Positions 31,950 to 45,196 of a stretch of DNA of 64,000 bases are shown in pieces. Both the position numbers and the translations under genes were made by a program. How positions within the stretch are numbered: position 1 is the first letter of the stretch; every line of letters begins with the position of its first letter. The DNA is taken from positions 71,589,053 to 71,653,052 of the forward strand of contig CM060732.1 in the NCBI GenBank assembly GCA_030704615.1, read 5' to 3'. Source of the stretch: Takakia lepidozioides (lineage: Eukaryota > Streptophyta > Takakiopsida > Takakiales > Takakiaceae). The notes below the pieces were generated by a model. The model saw only the letters and a list, made by a program, of their open reading frames with translations, was not told the origin of the DNA and made no database searches.

Positions 31950-34390
31950 TTCCAGTTCGTGACACTTGGCTCGCCATCGCCTCCTCTACCTGCCTGTCTC
32001 AAAGGCGCTCATGACACTCTGAATCCGACGGTCGTCAGCAGTGGACATCCTCTGTCTGTAGGGGCGTCAAATTCGAAGCTAAGTCGTACTGTAGTACCCC
32101 TCGCAAACCTGGTTTCCGTCCCTTTGTGTTATTCAAACTGGGGTCCATGGCTACGGCAAACAACGTCTTATGAGTACTTATGAGTACATTCTTGATGTGC
32201 GTGAATGCTATTCGTTCACTGTGCTGCACTACTAAAGTGGCCGCAGGTAGCCTTTCCAGCAAATCTTCATTTGCTGAAATGGGGCTGCATCATGTGGAGG
32301 ATTTCAATGTATATGTGGACTGCAGAAGTGGTTCTTCAAGGTGATATCATCGCTTGTTCTTAGTAAACACTTGGCCATCAGAGTTGTAACGACGAAATTG
32401 CAGTGCCCCGTGCTTTCCTGGTGTTTACAAGAGTGTTTCATGATCAGGTGTGTTTAGAACTATGGCTTGCTTCTCAACTGCACCCTAGGGACAAAGACAT
32501 CTCTCTCAGTTGGTACCTTTCAAGGTGCTTGGAAAGAGTGGATTTCTCCACATGTTTTTTTTGTTCCCCTTTTTTCTGGCGGAAACCGATGAGCTCCAGG
32601 TAACTTACAATTGCGTTACAATTCAGGGCCCTTTACAGAGGAGGGGGAAAAATTAACCGCATTTCATGTAAGCCGTGAAGCATAAGGAGACACATCCCCA
32701 GACCGATCGGCGATGAAACCATACCATACTGGACAAGGTAGCAGGATTTGAGCCCCAAACCACTGGGGTGACACTATCCAACTGACCTGAGCTACTATGG
32801 TTGTTTTCAGAGTGGTTGCCTGTGGATCAGGGGTTTTATAATTGTGTGGAAGTGAAAACCTACCTGTAACTTAAAGCACCAGTTTGTTGAAGTGGTTGCA
32901 GACTGTTTTGTTGCTTGCTGAATCAGGGGTTCACAATATCTGTATCAGTGAAAACCTACTTGTAAAAGTGTGTGCAACTGTGATGGGTAGTAAGCTGAAG
33001 TGCAGAAATAATGCAGCAACCAACTCTGTTCAGGATGGCTCAAATGCACTCCAAGGTTCATAACAATGTGCGGACTACAGGGCATGGTTTTTGGCCCCAT
33101 TTTGATAATCAAACATTTCCCTACCTCGGTCCGCCACAAGCCAAGTTTAATTAGTACACCCATATCTTCCAACCTTGGCAAAAACCTTGAAAGCCCTCTA
33201 ATTTGGTAGAATTTCTTAAGCCAATGGACCACAGGATCTGTCAAACAATTTTAGTCATCTAAAAAAGACTTTGCTGGTTTCTGCAGATGCCTAGGACATG
33301 ACACCTTCTTGTTCAGGTGCTCTCAGAGGCTCTCCACTTTGTAAGAGCTCTCCCATGTCAGCTGCAGAAATGCATGCGTCTTCGGAAGGTGCACTTCAAG
33401 GAGTCCAAAGGTCTGTAAGGGTCTTAACACATGGCTCTTTTTTAACTTTGTAGCAAAGCTGCTGGAAAGCTTAGAAACTCACAGTGGTATATACGTATAT
33501 ACTAAGGGAAAAAAACATTGAACCTATGTCATATATGGTTCGGGACAGTTCTTTCTCTCGACTTTGTTGACATGTGTGGTTCACATATAATGCAGTCTAG
33601 AACCATGATGCTGACAGTACCTCCTCTATCAAATAGAGTAACATAGGACCTGCATTCATTGATTCCGCTCCTGCGCTGGCATCTTTGGTCAAAGTGTGCA
33701 CAATCCCTCTTTGAATTCAAAATTCTAGGCTTGAACTCAGTTACAGTGAATAATAGCACCAGTGACAAAAAACTACATGCTTTGAAGACAGCTCCGAGTT
33801 ACTAGGCTTTCCCATCCAGCGGCTTAAGAGCTGCAACCAGCACTGGAATTGAAATGTGTCTGCAAACTGAGCAACCTCTTTTCCATCCCTTGATTCCATG
33901 TGACACATGCTATCTCTTCCTACAATGGAGGGTAGCTGCCAAATATATGACAGAATACACACTGCATTGCCATGGGAGGGGACGCAGACGTGACAATTCA
34001 TAATGTTGAACACCGGCCAAGAAAGGACTTACAAGAGCAGCATTGAAGGAATCCAACTCTGATACCAGGGACCCTGCTTGCATCGCCTGTCCAGCTGACT
34101 GCATCATGCTCCCAACAGTCAGCGCCCAGGCTTCATTGGATCTATGCAGCTTCCCACGAACTAATAACCTTAAACACCAACAAACACACTGCTGTCTGTG
34201 ACCTCCGTGCAGAGCAAGTGATGGAGTGTCCGACCCGCCTGTGTATCCAGCTTCCACTCTGCCATCTCCCTCCCGATTTCACGCGCACATTTTCAGGGTT
34301 TCTATGTACAAACTACAAACCACAAAAATAGGAAACAATATACAAAGCACGTCTGGAAATGGTAAAAGGGAAGTGAATGGTTAGCAAAGA
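31950..34390. other. Intergenic sequence with one SINE, no gene seen
   Basis: No coding signal beyond short chance frames. A tRNA-like SINE head is annotated separately at about 32744-32794. Confidence 0.55.
32640..32803 (-). mobile_element. tRNA-derived SINE (minus strand)
   Basis: On the minus strand an A-box-like TAGCTCAGGTCAGTTGG (32794-32778) and a B-box-like GGGGCTCAAATCC (32756-32744) are spaced as in a tRNA head. There is no acceptor stem closing and no CCA, so it is not a tRNA gene. Limits of the body are uncertain. Confidence 0.5.
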
Positions 34391-34555
34391 AGGTTGAAGT
34401 ACCAGAATAGCAAAAGCAAGAGCGAGGCTTTTGATAGCAAGTCGGACTCATGGGTTTTGTCAGCGTCGTCTTTCTATCCCTTCTTCTCTTTCCCCCAAGC
34501 TCCGTGTGTTAGGATCACAAGAACACAATTGGAGAGGTTTTGTCGCCTCCGCAAT

Positions 34556-35643
34556 ATGTGGAGCAGGCTCCCATTCGAGTTAGTGATGGTAGTGTTGGCC
34601 TTTTTGCCATATCGAAGTCCTGTCCGCTTTCAGTCGGTTTGCAAGTTGTGGAATTCTCTCCCATCGACTGCTAGTTTCCAACAACTCCGTCAGCAACTCC
34701 CTCTTCACGAATACTCCTATCTCTTGTCTTTTGGCAGATGCCCACATGTTTGCATGTTGTATACCCCCACAACTCGATGCTGGCACAAAATCGGCCTCAA
34801 ACTCCCGAAGGATAATTTAGTATACAGTGTTGCTGCTGCAGATGGAAGCTGATTTCTTTGCCCAACGGACAAAGCGATGCTGACTTATCATGGTTTGTGT
34901 TCAATCCTCTCTTGAACAGTTCTAGACAATTGCCTGCCCTGCCTCTCGCCAACTCAACACATACCCGGTCTGTGCACAGGGTGCACTTGAATGTGGATAG
35001 ACGCAGCAACACCTACAAGATCATTGTGATATCAGACTAGTATCCCGCGGTCGGCAAGATACATTGGAGAACACACATGTATGACTCAGTTTGCGAGTGT
35101 TGGACCAAGACTGGAAAGATGTCGGCATGTGAAGGGTGCGGGTGGTGTGAAGGAAGTGTGATATGTGGCCCTACTCTCTTTGCTCTGTTGTATCAACAGA
35201 TTGACGGCGACACTTTGATGGCTTATGACATGGGTGCCGATATGTGGACTAATAAAGTTGATATACGCATGCCTAACTTTGGTGAAGATGGTGGTATTGC
35301 TCGTCCAAGGCTTGTAGAGAGTGAGGGGCGCCTGTTTCTAGTTGGGGGTACTCGTGCTGATGGACGACTTCTGGTAGCAATATGGGAGTTCAAAGTTTCT
35401 ACAGCAAAGTGGGTGGAGATTGCAAGACCGGAGTTGGCAACAAAAGCCCCCATGCTCATTTACAGCCATTTTGAGGTGGTGAGCCATGACAATCTCATAT
35501 TCATTTGGACCGACAAACCCAGTCCAGTTCTGGTGTATGACATGAAGCAACACACATGGACATCTGACTTACAAACTGGGACTAAGGAATGCCAGAGTGT
35601 TAAGGGTTTTGTTAGTGGTCTTAGTTTAGGTGCAAAAGTCTAG
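34556..35643 (+). pseudogene. F-box/kelch-type protein, broken by one indel and one stop
   Basis: Starts at ATG 34556. The F-box is at residues 4-43 (LPFELVMVVLAFLPYRSPVR, then FQSVCKLWNSL), the segment that binds SKP1 in SCF ubiquitin ligases. Then come beta-rich kelch-like segments such as MLYTPTTRCWHKIGLKL, MYDSVCECWTKTGKM, LFLVGGTRADGRLLVAIWEF and VLVYDMKQHTWTSDL, expected to bind the substrate. The frame shifts by one base near 34850 and a TAG interrupts at 35038-35040; sequence on both sides is otherwise well preserved, with stop at 35641-35643. It is single-exon, like most plant relatives. Recent loss of function or sequence error could both explain it. Confidence 0.8.
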
Positions 35644-36025
35644 ACACATTTGGCTCACTATGCAAAGGGTTTTGATGCTTAGCACCGATACTTGTGATTA
35701 AGCTCCGAGTTAGATCAAGACAGGTGTCACTAGAATATTCTATCCGTATCTCTAATGAATAACATCCCATGGATGAACAGTTTCATGATCACAACGAGTT
35801 TTGTTTGGCCTTTTAAGTCTGAAGTTCAACTTCTTGTGCATGCCATGAATGAAAGTTAATTGGATATTTACTGCGTGCCATCCGGGTGATTCAGGCTCAA
35901 ATCCTGTTACTATAAATATAATAGACAGTGTGTGATCTTCCAGATTTTTACTACCTATTCATAATTACTATAGGGCAGGACTTACATGAATTCCATGCAT
36001 TTGTTTTCAATAATTTGGATCTAGA

Positions 36026-36188
36026 TTCTGTAGCTCAGTTGGTTAGTGCACGAGTGCCACCCATCTGATTCTGGGGTCAAATCCTACTACCTTGACCGGT
36101 GTGGTATGTTCCAATGTTGTGCGAGTAAATCATTTATCCGGATTTACCTAGTGGATAAATCAGTGTAAGGATAAAGATAAAGATAAAG
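36026..36188 (+). mobile_element. tRNA-derived SINE (plus strand)
   Basis: A box tagctcagttgg at 36031-36042, B box gggtcaaatcc at 36074-36084, then a tRNA-unrelated body and a tail of ataaag repeats (36169-36188). The head resembles a tRNA but lacks a closed acceptor stem. Confidence 0.65.
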
Positions 36189-36350
36189 TTTCTTTAACGT
36201 CCCCTGAATTTACAGAGCCTACTGCAACACACAGGCCATTGAGGGCCCAATGGATGGTCTGAAGGCACATGTTGAAGGATTGAACCCAGGATCACCTCGG
36301 TTATGCACAGGCAAGGCGCAAACACCCAACCACTGGGCTACCTGCTCAAA
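36189..36350 (-). mobile_element. tRNA-derived SINE (minus strand), tail to tail with the previous one
   Basis: On the minus strand, A box TAGCCCAGTGGTTG (36340-36327) and B box GGGTTCAATCC (36287-36277). Its 3' end reads ACGTTAAAGAAAC and runs into the same TTTATC/GATAAA tail as the plus-strand SINE. Confidence 0.6.
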
Positions 36351-37036
36351 TGATTTACCAGGGATGGCCCATTTCACTAGGGCTTCGCGTTGCTCCGCAC
36401 TACTAGCGACAAATTCTGAGAACTACTTTCAATTTTTCACAAAAAAGGGGTGGCTCATCCCCACTGTGTTACATGCAGAGATCCCGTGTTTTGTTTTTTT
36501 CTGGAAGAAAAATGGCGGATCTGCATTTCAATGTTTAATTTTCACAAGCCACATCAATCAATATCAACATACCCAAATACCCTTACATTCACTATATGAA
36601 CTTTCAAGCATCCACCGTGGGATTGGATCTTGGTGGGTTAACGCTAGCTTTTGACAATATTCATGTAAGTTCATCAAGGGCTCCATCCAAAGCCTACACC
36701 ACGAGAAACAAACAAACATGTCCACATTTAACATGCTGAACAAACTTGTGCACAGGGCTGCCCCTCTCATCAAGCTCATTAAAATTCGTATTCACTTCCA
36801 TCTTCAAGCTTTGGAGAAGCTCCACCACCCAAACCCAGAATTAGGACAGCACTCTGATTTCCATCCACTGTCACCAGAATCAGTCAAAAATCAACCCTTC
36901 AGTCAAGTGCAATTGTGGGCTGACTTCCTACCTATGCCGGGTAGACCCCACTATCAGGAAATGGTGGATGGTCTGAGAAGCTACACAGATCAATGAATGA
37001 AGCAAGACACTAGCATCTTTCCAAGAAAACATCCTT
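36351..37036. other. Intergenic, no gene seen
   Basis: Short chance frames only. It may include the 3' flank of the PPR pseudogene. Confidence 0.5.
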
Positions 37037-37887
37037 TCACCAGTAATCACCACAAGAACAAGTCCCATCTTCAAAGTGGTGGAAAGTAGTTAGCATCCCA
37101 TACAACAATTGCTTGGCCAACAATCTTTGAGATGAATTTGGTGGAGGTGTGGCAGTCTCCACACACTCGAAGATTCTTGATGAGTCGTGCTGATCAGCCC
37201 AAAACCAATGGCCAGCTTCTCATTGTGGTGGCTAAGAGAAAATTCCTTTCCTCCACATCATGCAATAAAAAGCGTGTGTCAGGCATATACCCTGCCTCCT
37301 TCATCTGCCCAGACAATCTCCTCAGCTCAGCATGGATTTCCTTAATTCTGGGATGCAACTTGTCATCTGGCTCCTTTCTAACCCCTCTGACCTTCATCAT
37401 TCTTCTCACCTTTGCAGTATCATCCCACCTGCCAGCTGCAGCATAGATGTTTGATATAACACCACATAAGTCGCGGCATCCTGTTCATCCCACTTGAGGA
37501 TAAATGTTGCTGCACATTCAGCCATCTCCACATTGCATGGATTCTGCAGGCACCAAGCAAAGCCTTCCACACCACAACATCTGGATTGATTGGCATTTTA
37601 TTAATCAGGTCCACTGCCTCATCCAGTTGTCCCGCACGTCCAAGAAGGTCCACCATGCAGCCAAAGTGCTTTACTGTCAGATTGATACCATGATCTTCAC
37701 TCAGGGAATCGAAGTAGCGTCTTCCTTCATTCAGTAGGTCAGTGTGGCTGCAGGCAGAGAGAACACATATAAAGGTGATACTGTCCGGCTTCAAGCCTTT
37801 CTTTTGCATTCCTTCAAATAGTCGCAGGACCTCCCTATGACAACCATGCTGGGCATATCCTGCGATCATCGCATTCCACGACACCAC
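37037..37887 (-). pseudogene. PPR protein C-terminus: last PPR, E motifs and DYW domain, frameshifted
   Basis: The first frame (37887-37420) has VVSWNAMIAGYAQHGCHREV, a final long PPR and the E1 region (GCMVDLLGRAGQLDEAVDLI, VVVWKALLGACRIH). A shift leads to the E2/E+ part (VRGVRKEPDD, HAELRRLSGQMKEAGYMPDT) and into DYW. DYW landmarks are spread over three frames: the zinc/catalytic [12 protein letters not shown] (HxE box), LRVCGDCHT with CxxC, and the end [14 protein letters not shown] followed by TGA at 37037-37039. DYW domains are the cytidine deaminases of organelle RNA editing. With at least three frame changes this copy cannot make the enzyme. Confidence 0.85.
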
Positions 37888-40800
37888 ATTTCATTCAGCC
37901 ATATTGTCAAATACTCCCTTTGCATCCTCATTGCACTCACATTTCGCATACAAGTGAACCAGGGCAGTGTCCAGAATGACATTTGGTACAATTCCAGCTT
38001 TGACAATGTCACCATGAACCTCTTTGCCATTTTTCAGGGCTGCCAGGCTTGCACACGCATTGCAAACGCACACAAACGTGATGTGGTCGGGCTTCACCCC
38101 TTCCCCCAGGCCTCCATCCCGCACCCCTGCTGTGCATATCCTACAAGCATGGCGTTCCATGATACCAAATCTCGTTCAGCCATATTGTTGAACACTCCCT
38201 CGACATCCTCAATGCTCCCACATTTGGCATACATGTCTACGAGGGTATTGTTCAGAATCACATCAGGTACAATTCCAGCTTTGGCGATGCAACCATGCAC
38301 CTCTTTGCCCTTTTCCAGGGCTGCCAGGCTTGCACACGCATTGCAAACACAAACAAATCTGATGTGGTTGGGCTTCACCCCTTTGCACAGAATCTGCTCA
38401 TAGGTCTCAAAAGCATTCCTACCACACCCATGCTTGGTAAATCCTGCCAACATTATATTCCACATGATGAAGATCGTTGAGGCATTCTGTTGAATTCTTC
38501 CGCATCTTTTGCTCATAGGTCCCCAAAGCCTACATCCCACACCCATGCTGGGCATATCCTATGATCATCACATTCCACGACACCACATCCCGTTCAGCCA
38601 TGTTGTCAAATACTCTCTTTGCAACCTTCATGCTCCTGCATTTCACATACATGTCAACAAGGCTATTGTTCACAATCAGATTTGGTACAAGTCCAGCTTT
38701 CATATGTCAGCATGGACCTCTTTGCCGTTTTCCAGGGCTGCCAGTCTCGCACAAGCCTTGAGAATGCAAACAAATGTGACCTGATAGGGCATCACCCCTT
38801 GCTGTATCAGTTGATCATATGTCTCGAAGGCATTCCTACCACAACCATGCTTGGTATATCCTGCCACCATATGTGTTGAACACTAGACAGGCCTCCCTTA
38901 CACTCCCATATTTGGCATACATGTTAACAAGGGCAGTTTCCCAATTAATGTATGGCGAAATTCCAGCTTTGATAATGTCAGCATGGATATCTTTGCCCTT
39001 CTCCAAGGCCACCATGCTGGCACCAACATTGAGAACACAAATGAATGTGGCTTGCACACGCATTACAAATGCACACAAACGTGATGTGGTCGGGCTTCCC
39101 CCCTTCCCCCATCATGGACCTCTTTGCCATTTTTCCAGGGCTGCCAGGCTTGCACAAGCATTGCAAACGCTCACAAACGTGATGTGGTTGCATTTCACCC
39201 CTTCCCCCATCATTTGCTCATAGGTCTGATCCAAGGCCTCCATCCCGCGCCCCTGCTGTGCATACCCTGCAAGCATGGCGTTCCATGACACCAAATCTCG
39301 TTCAGCCATATTGTTGAACACTCCCTCCGCATCCTCAATGCGCCCACATTTGGCATACATGTCCACGAGGGTATTGTTCAGAATCACATCTGTACAATTC
39401 TAGCTTTGGTGATGCAACCATGCACCTCTTTGCCCTTTTCCAGGGCTGCCAGGCTTGCACACGCACTGCAAACGCACACAAACGTGATGTGGTCGCGCTT
39501 CACCCCTTCCCCCATCATTTGCTCATAGGTCTCCAAAGTCCTCCATCCCACGCCCTGCTGTGCATATACTGCAAGCATCACATTCCATGACAAACTATCT
39601 CGTTCAGCCATATTGTTGAACACTCCCTCTGCATCCTCAATGCTCCCACATTTGGCATACATGTCCACCAGGGCAGTGTTCAAGATCACACCTGGTACAG
39701 TTCCAGCTTTGGCGATGCAACCATGCATCTCTTTGCCCTTTTCCAGGGCTGCCAGGCTTGCACACGCATTGCAAACGCACACAAACGTGATGTGGTCGAG
39801 CTTCACCCCTTCCCCCATCATTTGCTCATAGGTCTCCAAAGCCTCCATCCCACGCCCCTGCTGTGCATACCCTGCAAGCATCGACCACATCTTGTTCAGC
39901 CATTTGAAAACTCCCTTCGCATCCTTCATGCACCCACATTTGGCATACATGTCCACCAGGGCAGTGTTCAGGATGACATCTGGTACAAATCCAGCTTTGA
40001 CGATGTCACCATGGACCTCTTTCCCCTTTTCCAGAGCTCCTAGGCTTGCACACGCATTGCAAACACAAACAAATGTGTTGCAGTTGGGCTTCACCCCTTC
40101 GCACATCAATTGCTCATAGGTCTCCAAAGCCTCCATCCCGCATCCTTGCTGTGCATATCCTGCAATCATCGCACTCCACGACACCACATCTCATTCAGCC
40201 ATACTGTCGAACACTCCCTTTGCATCCTCGATGCACTCACATTTGACATACATGTCCAGCAGGGCAGTGTTCAGAATGACATCGGGTACAATTCCCCCAT
40301 CATTTGCTCATAGGTCTACAAAGCCTCCATCGACCCACGCCCCTGCTGTGCATACCCTGCAAGCATCGCGTTCCACGACACCACATCTTGTTCAGCCATA
40401 GTGTTGAAAACTCCCTTCGCATCCTTAATGCACCCACATTTGGCATACATGTCCACCAGGGCAGTGTTCAGGATGACATCTGGTACAAATCCAGCTTTGA
40501 CGATGTAACCATGGACCTCTTTCCCCTTTTCCAGTGCTCCCAGGTTTGCACACGCATTGCAAACACAAACATATGTGATGTTGTTGGGCTTCACCCCTTC
40601 GCACATCAATTGCTCATAGGTCTCCAAAGCCTCCATCCCACCCCTTGCAGTGCATATCCTGCAATCATCACACTCCACGACACCACATTTCATTCAGCCA
40701 TACTGTCGAACACTCCCTTTGCATCCTCGATGCACTCACATTTGACATACATGTCCAGCAAGGCAGTGTTCAGGATGACATCTGGTACAAATCCAGCTTT

Positions 40801-42556
40801 GACGATGTCACCATGGACCTCTTTGCACCTTTCCAGGGCTGCCAGGCTTGCACACGCATTGCAGCTCTAACAATGTCGCCATGGACATGATCTTCGCCCT
40901 TTTCCAGAGCTGCCAGGCTTGCACATGCATTGCAAAGGCACACAAACGTGATGTGGTCGGGCTTCACCCCTTCCCACATCATTTGATCATAGGTCTCCAA
41001 GGCCTCCATACCACGCCCCTGCTGTGCATACCCTGCAAGCATCGTGTTCCACGTGATCAAAGATCGTTGAGGCATTCTGTTGAACACTTGGTGAGCATCC
41101 ATGATGCTCCCGCACTTAACATGCATGTCGACAAGGGTGTTGAGTAGAAAAATATTTGGCGTGAATTCTGCTGAAATGCCTCCTTGGTTTAAAGTCTGTA
41201 GAGCCTCTGTCAGTCTACCTGTCGCACAAAGCATCTTCACATGCCCAGAAGTGCCAGAAGAGGTATTGTGGATCCTCTCTTAATCCTCTTTCAGAAGTTG
41301 TGGTCATGGTTGAGGTGCCTGATTTTATCAACTGTGCCGCTGCAGCTGCTGCCTTTACTTAACCATCCGCCCATGCAGGTTTCTTGTAGCTATTGATCCA
41401 CAGAAACATCAGGAAGAATACCAAATCATGGTACTGACAGGAGCCAAGAGCCCACCTTTGCAGGATGGACAAACTTCTTCAGATCGTACATTAAAAAAAG
41501 CCACACCCTTCCCCCATCATTTGCTCATAGGTCTCCAAGGCCTCCATCCCGCGCCCCTGCTGTGCATATCCTGCAAGCATGGCGTTCCAGGACACCAAAT
41601 CTCGTTCAGCCATATTGTTGAACACTCCCTCCGCATCCTCAATGCTCCCACATTTGGCACGCCCAAAGAGTTCAAAAGCCTCCTCATCTTGACCATGCTG
41701 AGCTAATAATCCTGCAATTATAGCATTCCATGAGACCACATCTCGCACATGCAGCTTGTCAAAAACTTGGCGTGCACTGAGCACACTGGCACACTTGCAA
41801 TACATGCTGACAAGGGCAGTCCCCACTTGGACATCTGAATCCAGATTTGATAATGCCTGCATGGAGCTGCTTTCCATGTTCTAGGGCTATTGGACTGCCA
41901 CATGCATTTAGAATGCTTACACACATGCTCATGTTTGGTTTCATGCCCTCTTGTTGCATTTGCCCAAAGAGTTCAATTGCCTCATCATCATGACCATGTT
42001 GAGGAAGTCCCGCAATCATTGCATTCCATGAGACCACACTTCGTTTGGACATTTTGATGAACACTTGTTGAGCATCCAGCACACTCCCGCATTTGCAATA
42101 CATGCTGACAAGGGCAGTTCCCACTTTGATGCTCATGAAGGTGATTTCGTTTGGCTCCATACCTTCTCGTTGCATTTGCTGAAAAAGTTTGAACGCCTCC
42201 TCACCATGCCCTTGCTGTGTTAATCCTGCAATCATCGCATTCACCCCTTCCCCCATCATTTGATCATAGGTCTTCAAAGCCTCCATACCGCGTTCCTGCT
42301 GTGCATACCCTCCAAGCATCGTGTTCCATGACACCACATCTCGTTCAGCCGTAGTGTTGAAAACTCCCTTTGCATCCTTAATGCACCTACATTTGGTATA
42401 CATGTCCACCAGGGCAGTGTTCAGAATGACAACAGGTACAATTCCAGCTTTGACAAGACCTTGTTGGTTGCCAAATGTGTACATGAATGGCTGAGCAAAT
42501 GACAAGTGAACGCATGTACTACCCCAATAGCCTTCGAACAGGGCAAGGGCCTCCAT
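37888..42556 (-). pseudogene. Tandem PLS-type PPR repeat array, decayed
   Basis: About 4.7 kb of P-L-S pentatricopeptide triplets on the minus strand, in ten or more overlapping frames. Units of about 300 bp recur with near identity, recognised by VDMYAKCGSIEDAEGVFN, SWNAMLAGYAQQGRGMEALE, THEN-type linkers ITFVCVCNACASLAALEKGK and EVHGCIAKAGIVP. The unit end cacatttggcatacatgtcc recurs near 39350, 39650, 39945 and 40440. The longest open part is 40187-39384 (267 codons). The 5' part (42556-41491) has more divergent repeats (SMYCKCGSVLDAQQVF, LNACGSPIALEHGKQLHAGI) like typical single-copy PPR genes. Such proteins bind organellar RNA one base per repeat. Stops and shifts occur between most units. 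Confidence 0.8.
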
Positions 42557-45196
42557 GCAGGGTTGATCAAAGCTGGAATGGGAAATAATCGTGGAATGGA
42601 GACGGGCCTACGCATTACAGACAGGGAGACAATTTAATTTGTCAAGGAAGAGGTGCCCACAATCTGACCTGAATGAGATCTTGGAAAGTCATGCCACGCC
42701 CTTGGTAATCTTAGCTATTGAGACAACCAAACGCAAATTGGAGTTGACCATTTTGTCTTTGCAAAACTGACCTTCCCTAAGCCGTGCTTCAAAAGCATGT
42801 TGCTCCATGCTTGTTGCCCGAGCCCATTAAGCTAATGTTGGCTCCTGCCCAATCTGTTCCATCAAGCTATCCCTCACTTTTTCCATTTTAAAAAAATCCT
42901 CCACACCCATCATTGGCACCATAGTTTGTTACTTCTAAAACAGTATCTAAGAGTAGGAGATTGTATCTCTCCTCTTCTGCCTTCCCAAAAGAATGTCTCT
43001 CAAGCAAAGTCCACAAATCTGTCTCTCACGCCGAGTCTGATGAGAGGGCAAAACAGGCTGAAACAGGTCGAAGAAGAAGGAGCCCTCACCACATTGTCCT
43101 TGACCTTGTGTCACGACCCATCGAGGATTTAACCGACCATTAACTCCATCAACCCAAGAGGACCTCTTGTGTGTGCTGCTTGTGTGTGTAGTCAGGTAAT
43201 GTCGGATTGGTCTCTGAGAACCACCACGGTGCAGCTGAGCAGGTAGAGATTGAAACACGGCGTAAGACCAAGCTGACCCTTGTAAACGCGGTCAAGGACG
43301 CGGGGGCATCCCTTCCCCGCGTTGCTTTTCGGGCATTTCGGGCAGGTTCCAAAGAAATTGACGACGACGATGACCTGGCTATGATGACGTGTCTATGATG
43401 ATCTGGCGACGATGACGTGTTTACGATGATGTGGCGACAAAACGTGGCGACGATGACGTGGCACTATGGCACCCTATTCCTGCTCTATGCTAAACTTTTC
43501 CGACCTTGAGTTGTCGCTAGAATTTACCCTTACACGTCTTACCCTTCAGACGGATAAATAATCTGAGATACCGTAAATAACTTCCGTATACCCTTTATCC
43601 ATGGATTGATATTAATTTTTGGAAGATAAATATCAAATGGGTAAATAAAAAACTCTTTTTCATCCCTAAGTACAAGGGCATTTGCTCAAAGGTCCCTTGT
43701 GGAAGCATCCTCCTATCACCATCTCCAAGGGGGTTCCATCATTGCGCACCATATAATGGGGCATACCGGTGTTGGACCGGTATATGTATTTTGACATACC
43801 AGAGTGGTCCTGGTACGAAGGATCCATTCCCTTAGGCATACCAAGCTGGTGAAGGTATGGTGACAAGTATCACCTGGTATCAATGACATCAATAGGACTT
43901 GTAAAATGGATAGTATATGAGTATGGTATGGGTATTGAATTTTTTGATATTCACACTGGGGGTATATGAATATTGGTATGGTACTTCTCTGAAGCACCAA
44001 CCAGATGCAATACATTCGATATGCAGTAGTTGTTCATCACGGCTGTTATGCTAGAGGCTTTCTTCAGTTTCTTTCCGTCATTTCAGTCATACCCAGGCTG
44101 GCCACCCTGAACTTAGTAAACCATTGCCAGCTTCTTGGTCATTTCATTACACCCAGTTTGAAACCCAAAGAACAGAGCCAAACAAGGTTGATACTTGTAT
44201 TGAGCTCCATCGCCGCTTGCAACCCTCAATAACAGTATCGCGGGCAGTATGACAGCGGCGACAACCCTAGGCTGGTCTTGTATCGATGAGCAAAACCTTA
44301 ACTCAATATCCACCCCAATAGGTTATGCACCTCGGTATAATGTTCTTAATGACAACCATCATGTAGGCCATGGTAATGGGCACATACCACGTTGGATGTG
44401 GTTATGGGTTCAAACCACGGTCTGGTGTGTCATGAAGGTGTCCACCTTTCAACCGGAAGGCAATAGCCCTTGTGGTGAAGAGACACCATAATTTACGCTC
44501 CCTTCGGGAGGCATATATATATATATATATATTCTTTCATACCAGTGGGTATGGTTCTTCATACCTTTACTCATACCCTTACTGAATACTCAGGTCTGAC
44601 CATATATATCAGTATAACACTGGGGCATCCCATTGTCCCTCGTACCATATAAGGGGTTCATCTCTACGAAAAGCTTTGGGTTTGTCTCAAGAGTCACTTT
44701 GCTTAGAGTGCACGGCCCACGGGCAGCTTCCAATGTTATCAACTAAACCTGGATCTCGGATGCACCAGTTTCGTGGATGAAGCACTCCTACATGGTCTTA
44801 TTTGGCTTTGTTTGATTGTTATCTTTGGTGTGAAGAAACACGCTCATGATCATCCCTCATATTATTCATAAGATATGATACAATCAGCCTCATACTAAAC
44901 CAAAAAATAGACCAAAAATTGATTACCTTAATTAATTAGTTATATTTTTTGTCGAGCATACTAATGTAACAAACAAAAAAAACTATATATCCTCCAATAT
45001 ATCCTTTATTTACTTTGCGGGTATAGAAAGGGTACATCATTTATCCTTACCAGTGTTGGGCGGACGCATAGGTGAGTTCCGGACATGCACGAGGGTTTGA
45101 ACGTAATGAGGTATAGGTTTTGATTCTTGATGGATAATCGTGTCACCCAGTTTATGTCACCTCAGTGTCTATGTGACTTCCTCTTAGTACACTTTA
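42557..45196. other. Intergenic, no gene seen
   Basis: Includes a degenerate gatgacgtgg repeat (about 43360-43460), scattered CATACC/GGTATG motifs in both orientations (43720-44640) and an (AT)n run at 44513-44531. No coding signal. Confidence 0.55.
44513..44531. repeat. (AT)n microsatellite
   Basis: Uninterrupted alternating A/T. Confidence 0.9.

Noticed and set aside
36031-36100. tRNA gene
   Set aside because: A and B boxes are present but no acceptor stem or anticodon arm closes; a poly-ataaag tail marks a SINE.
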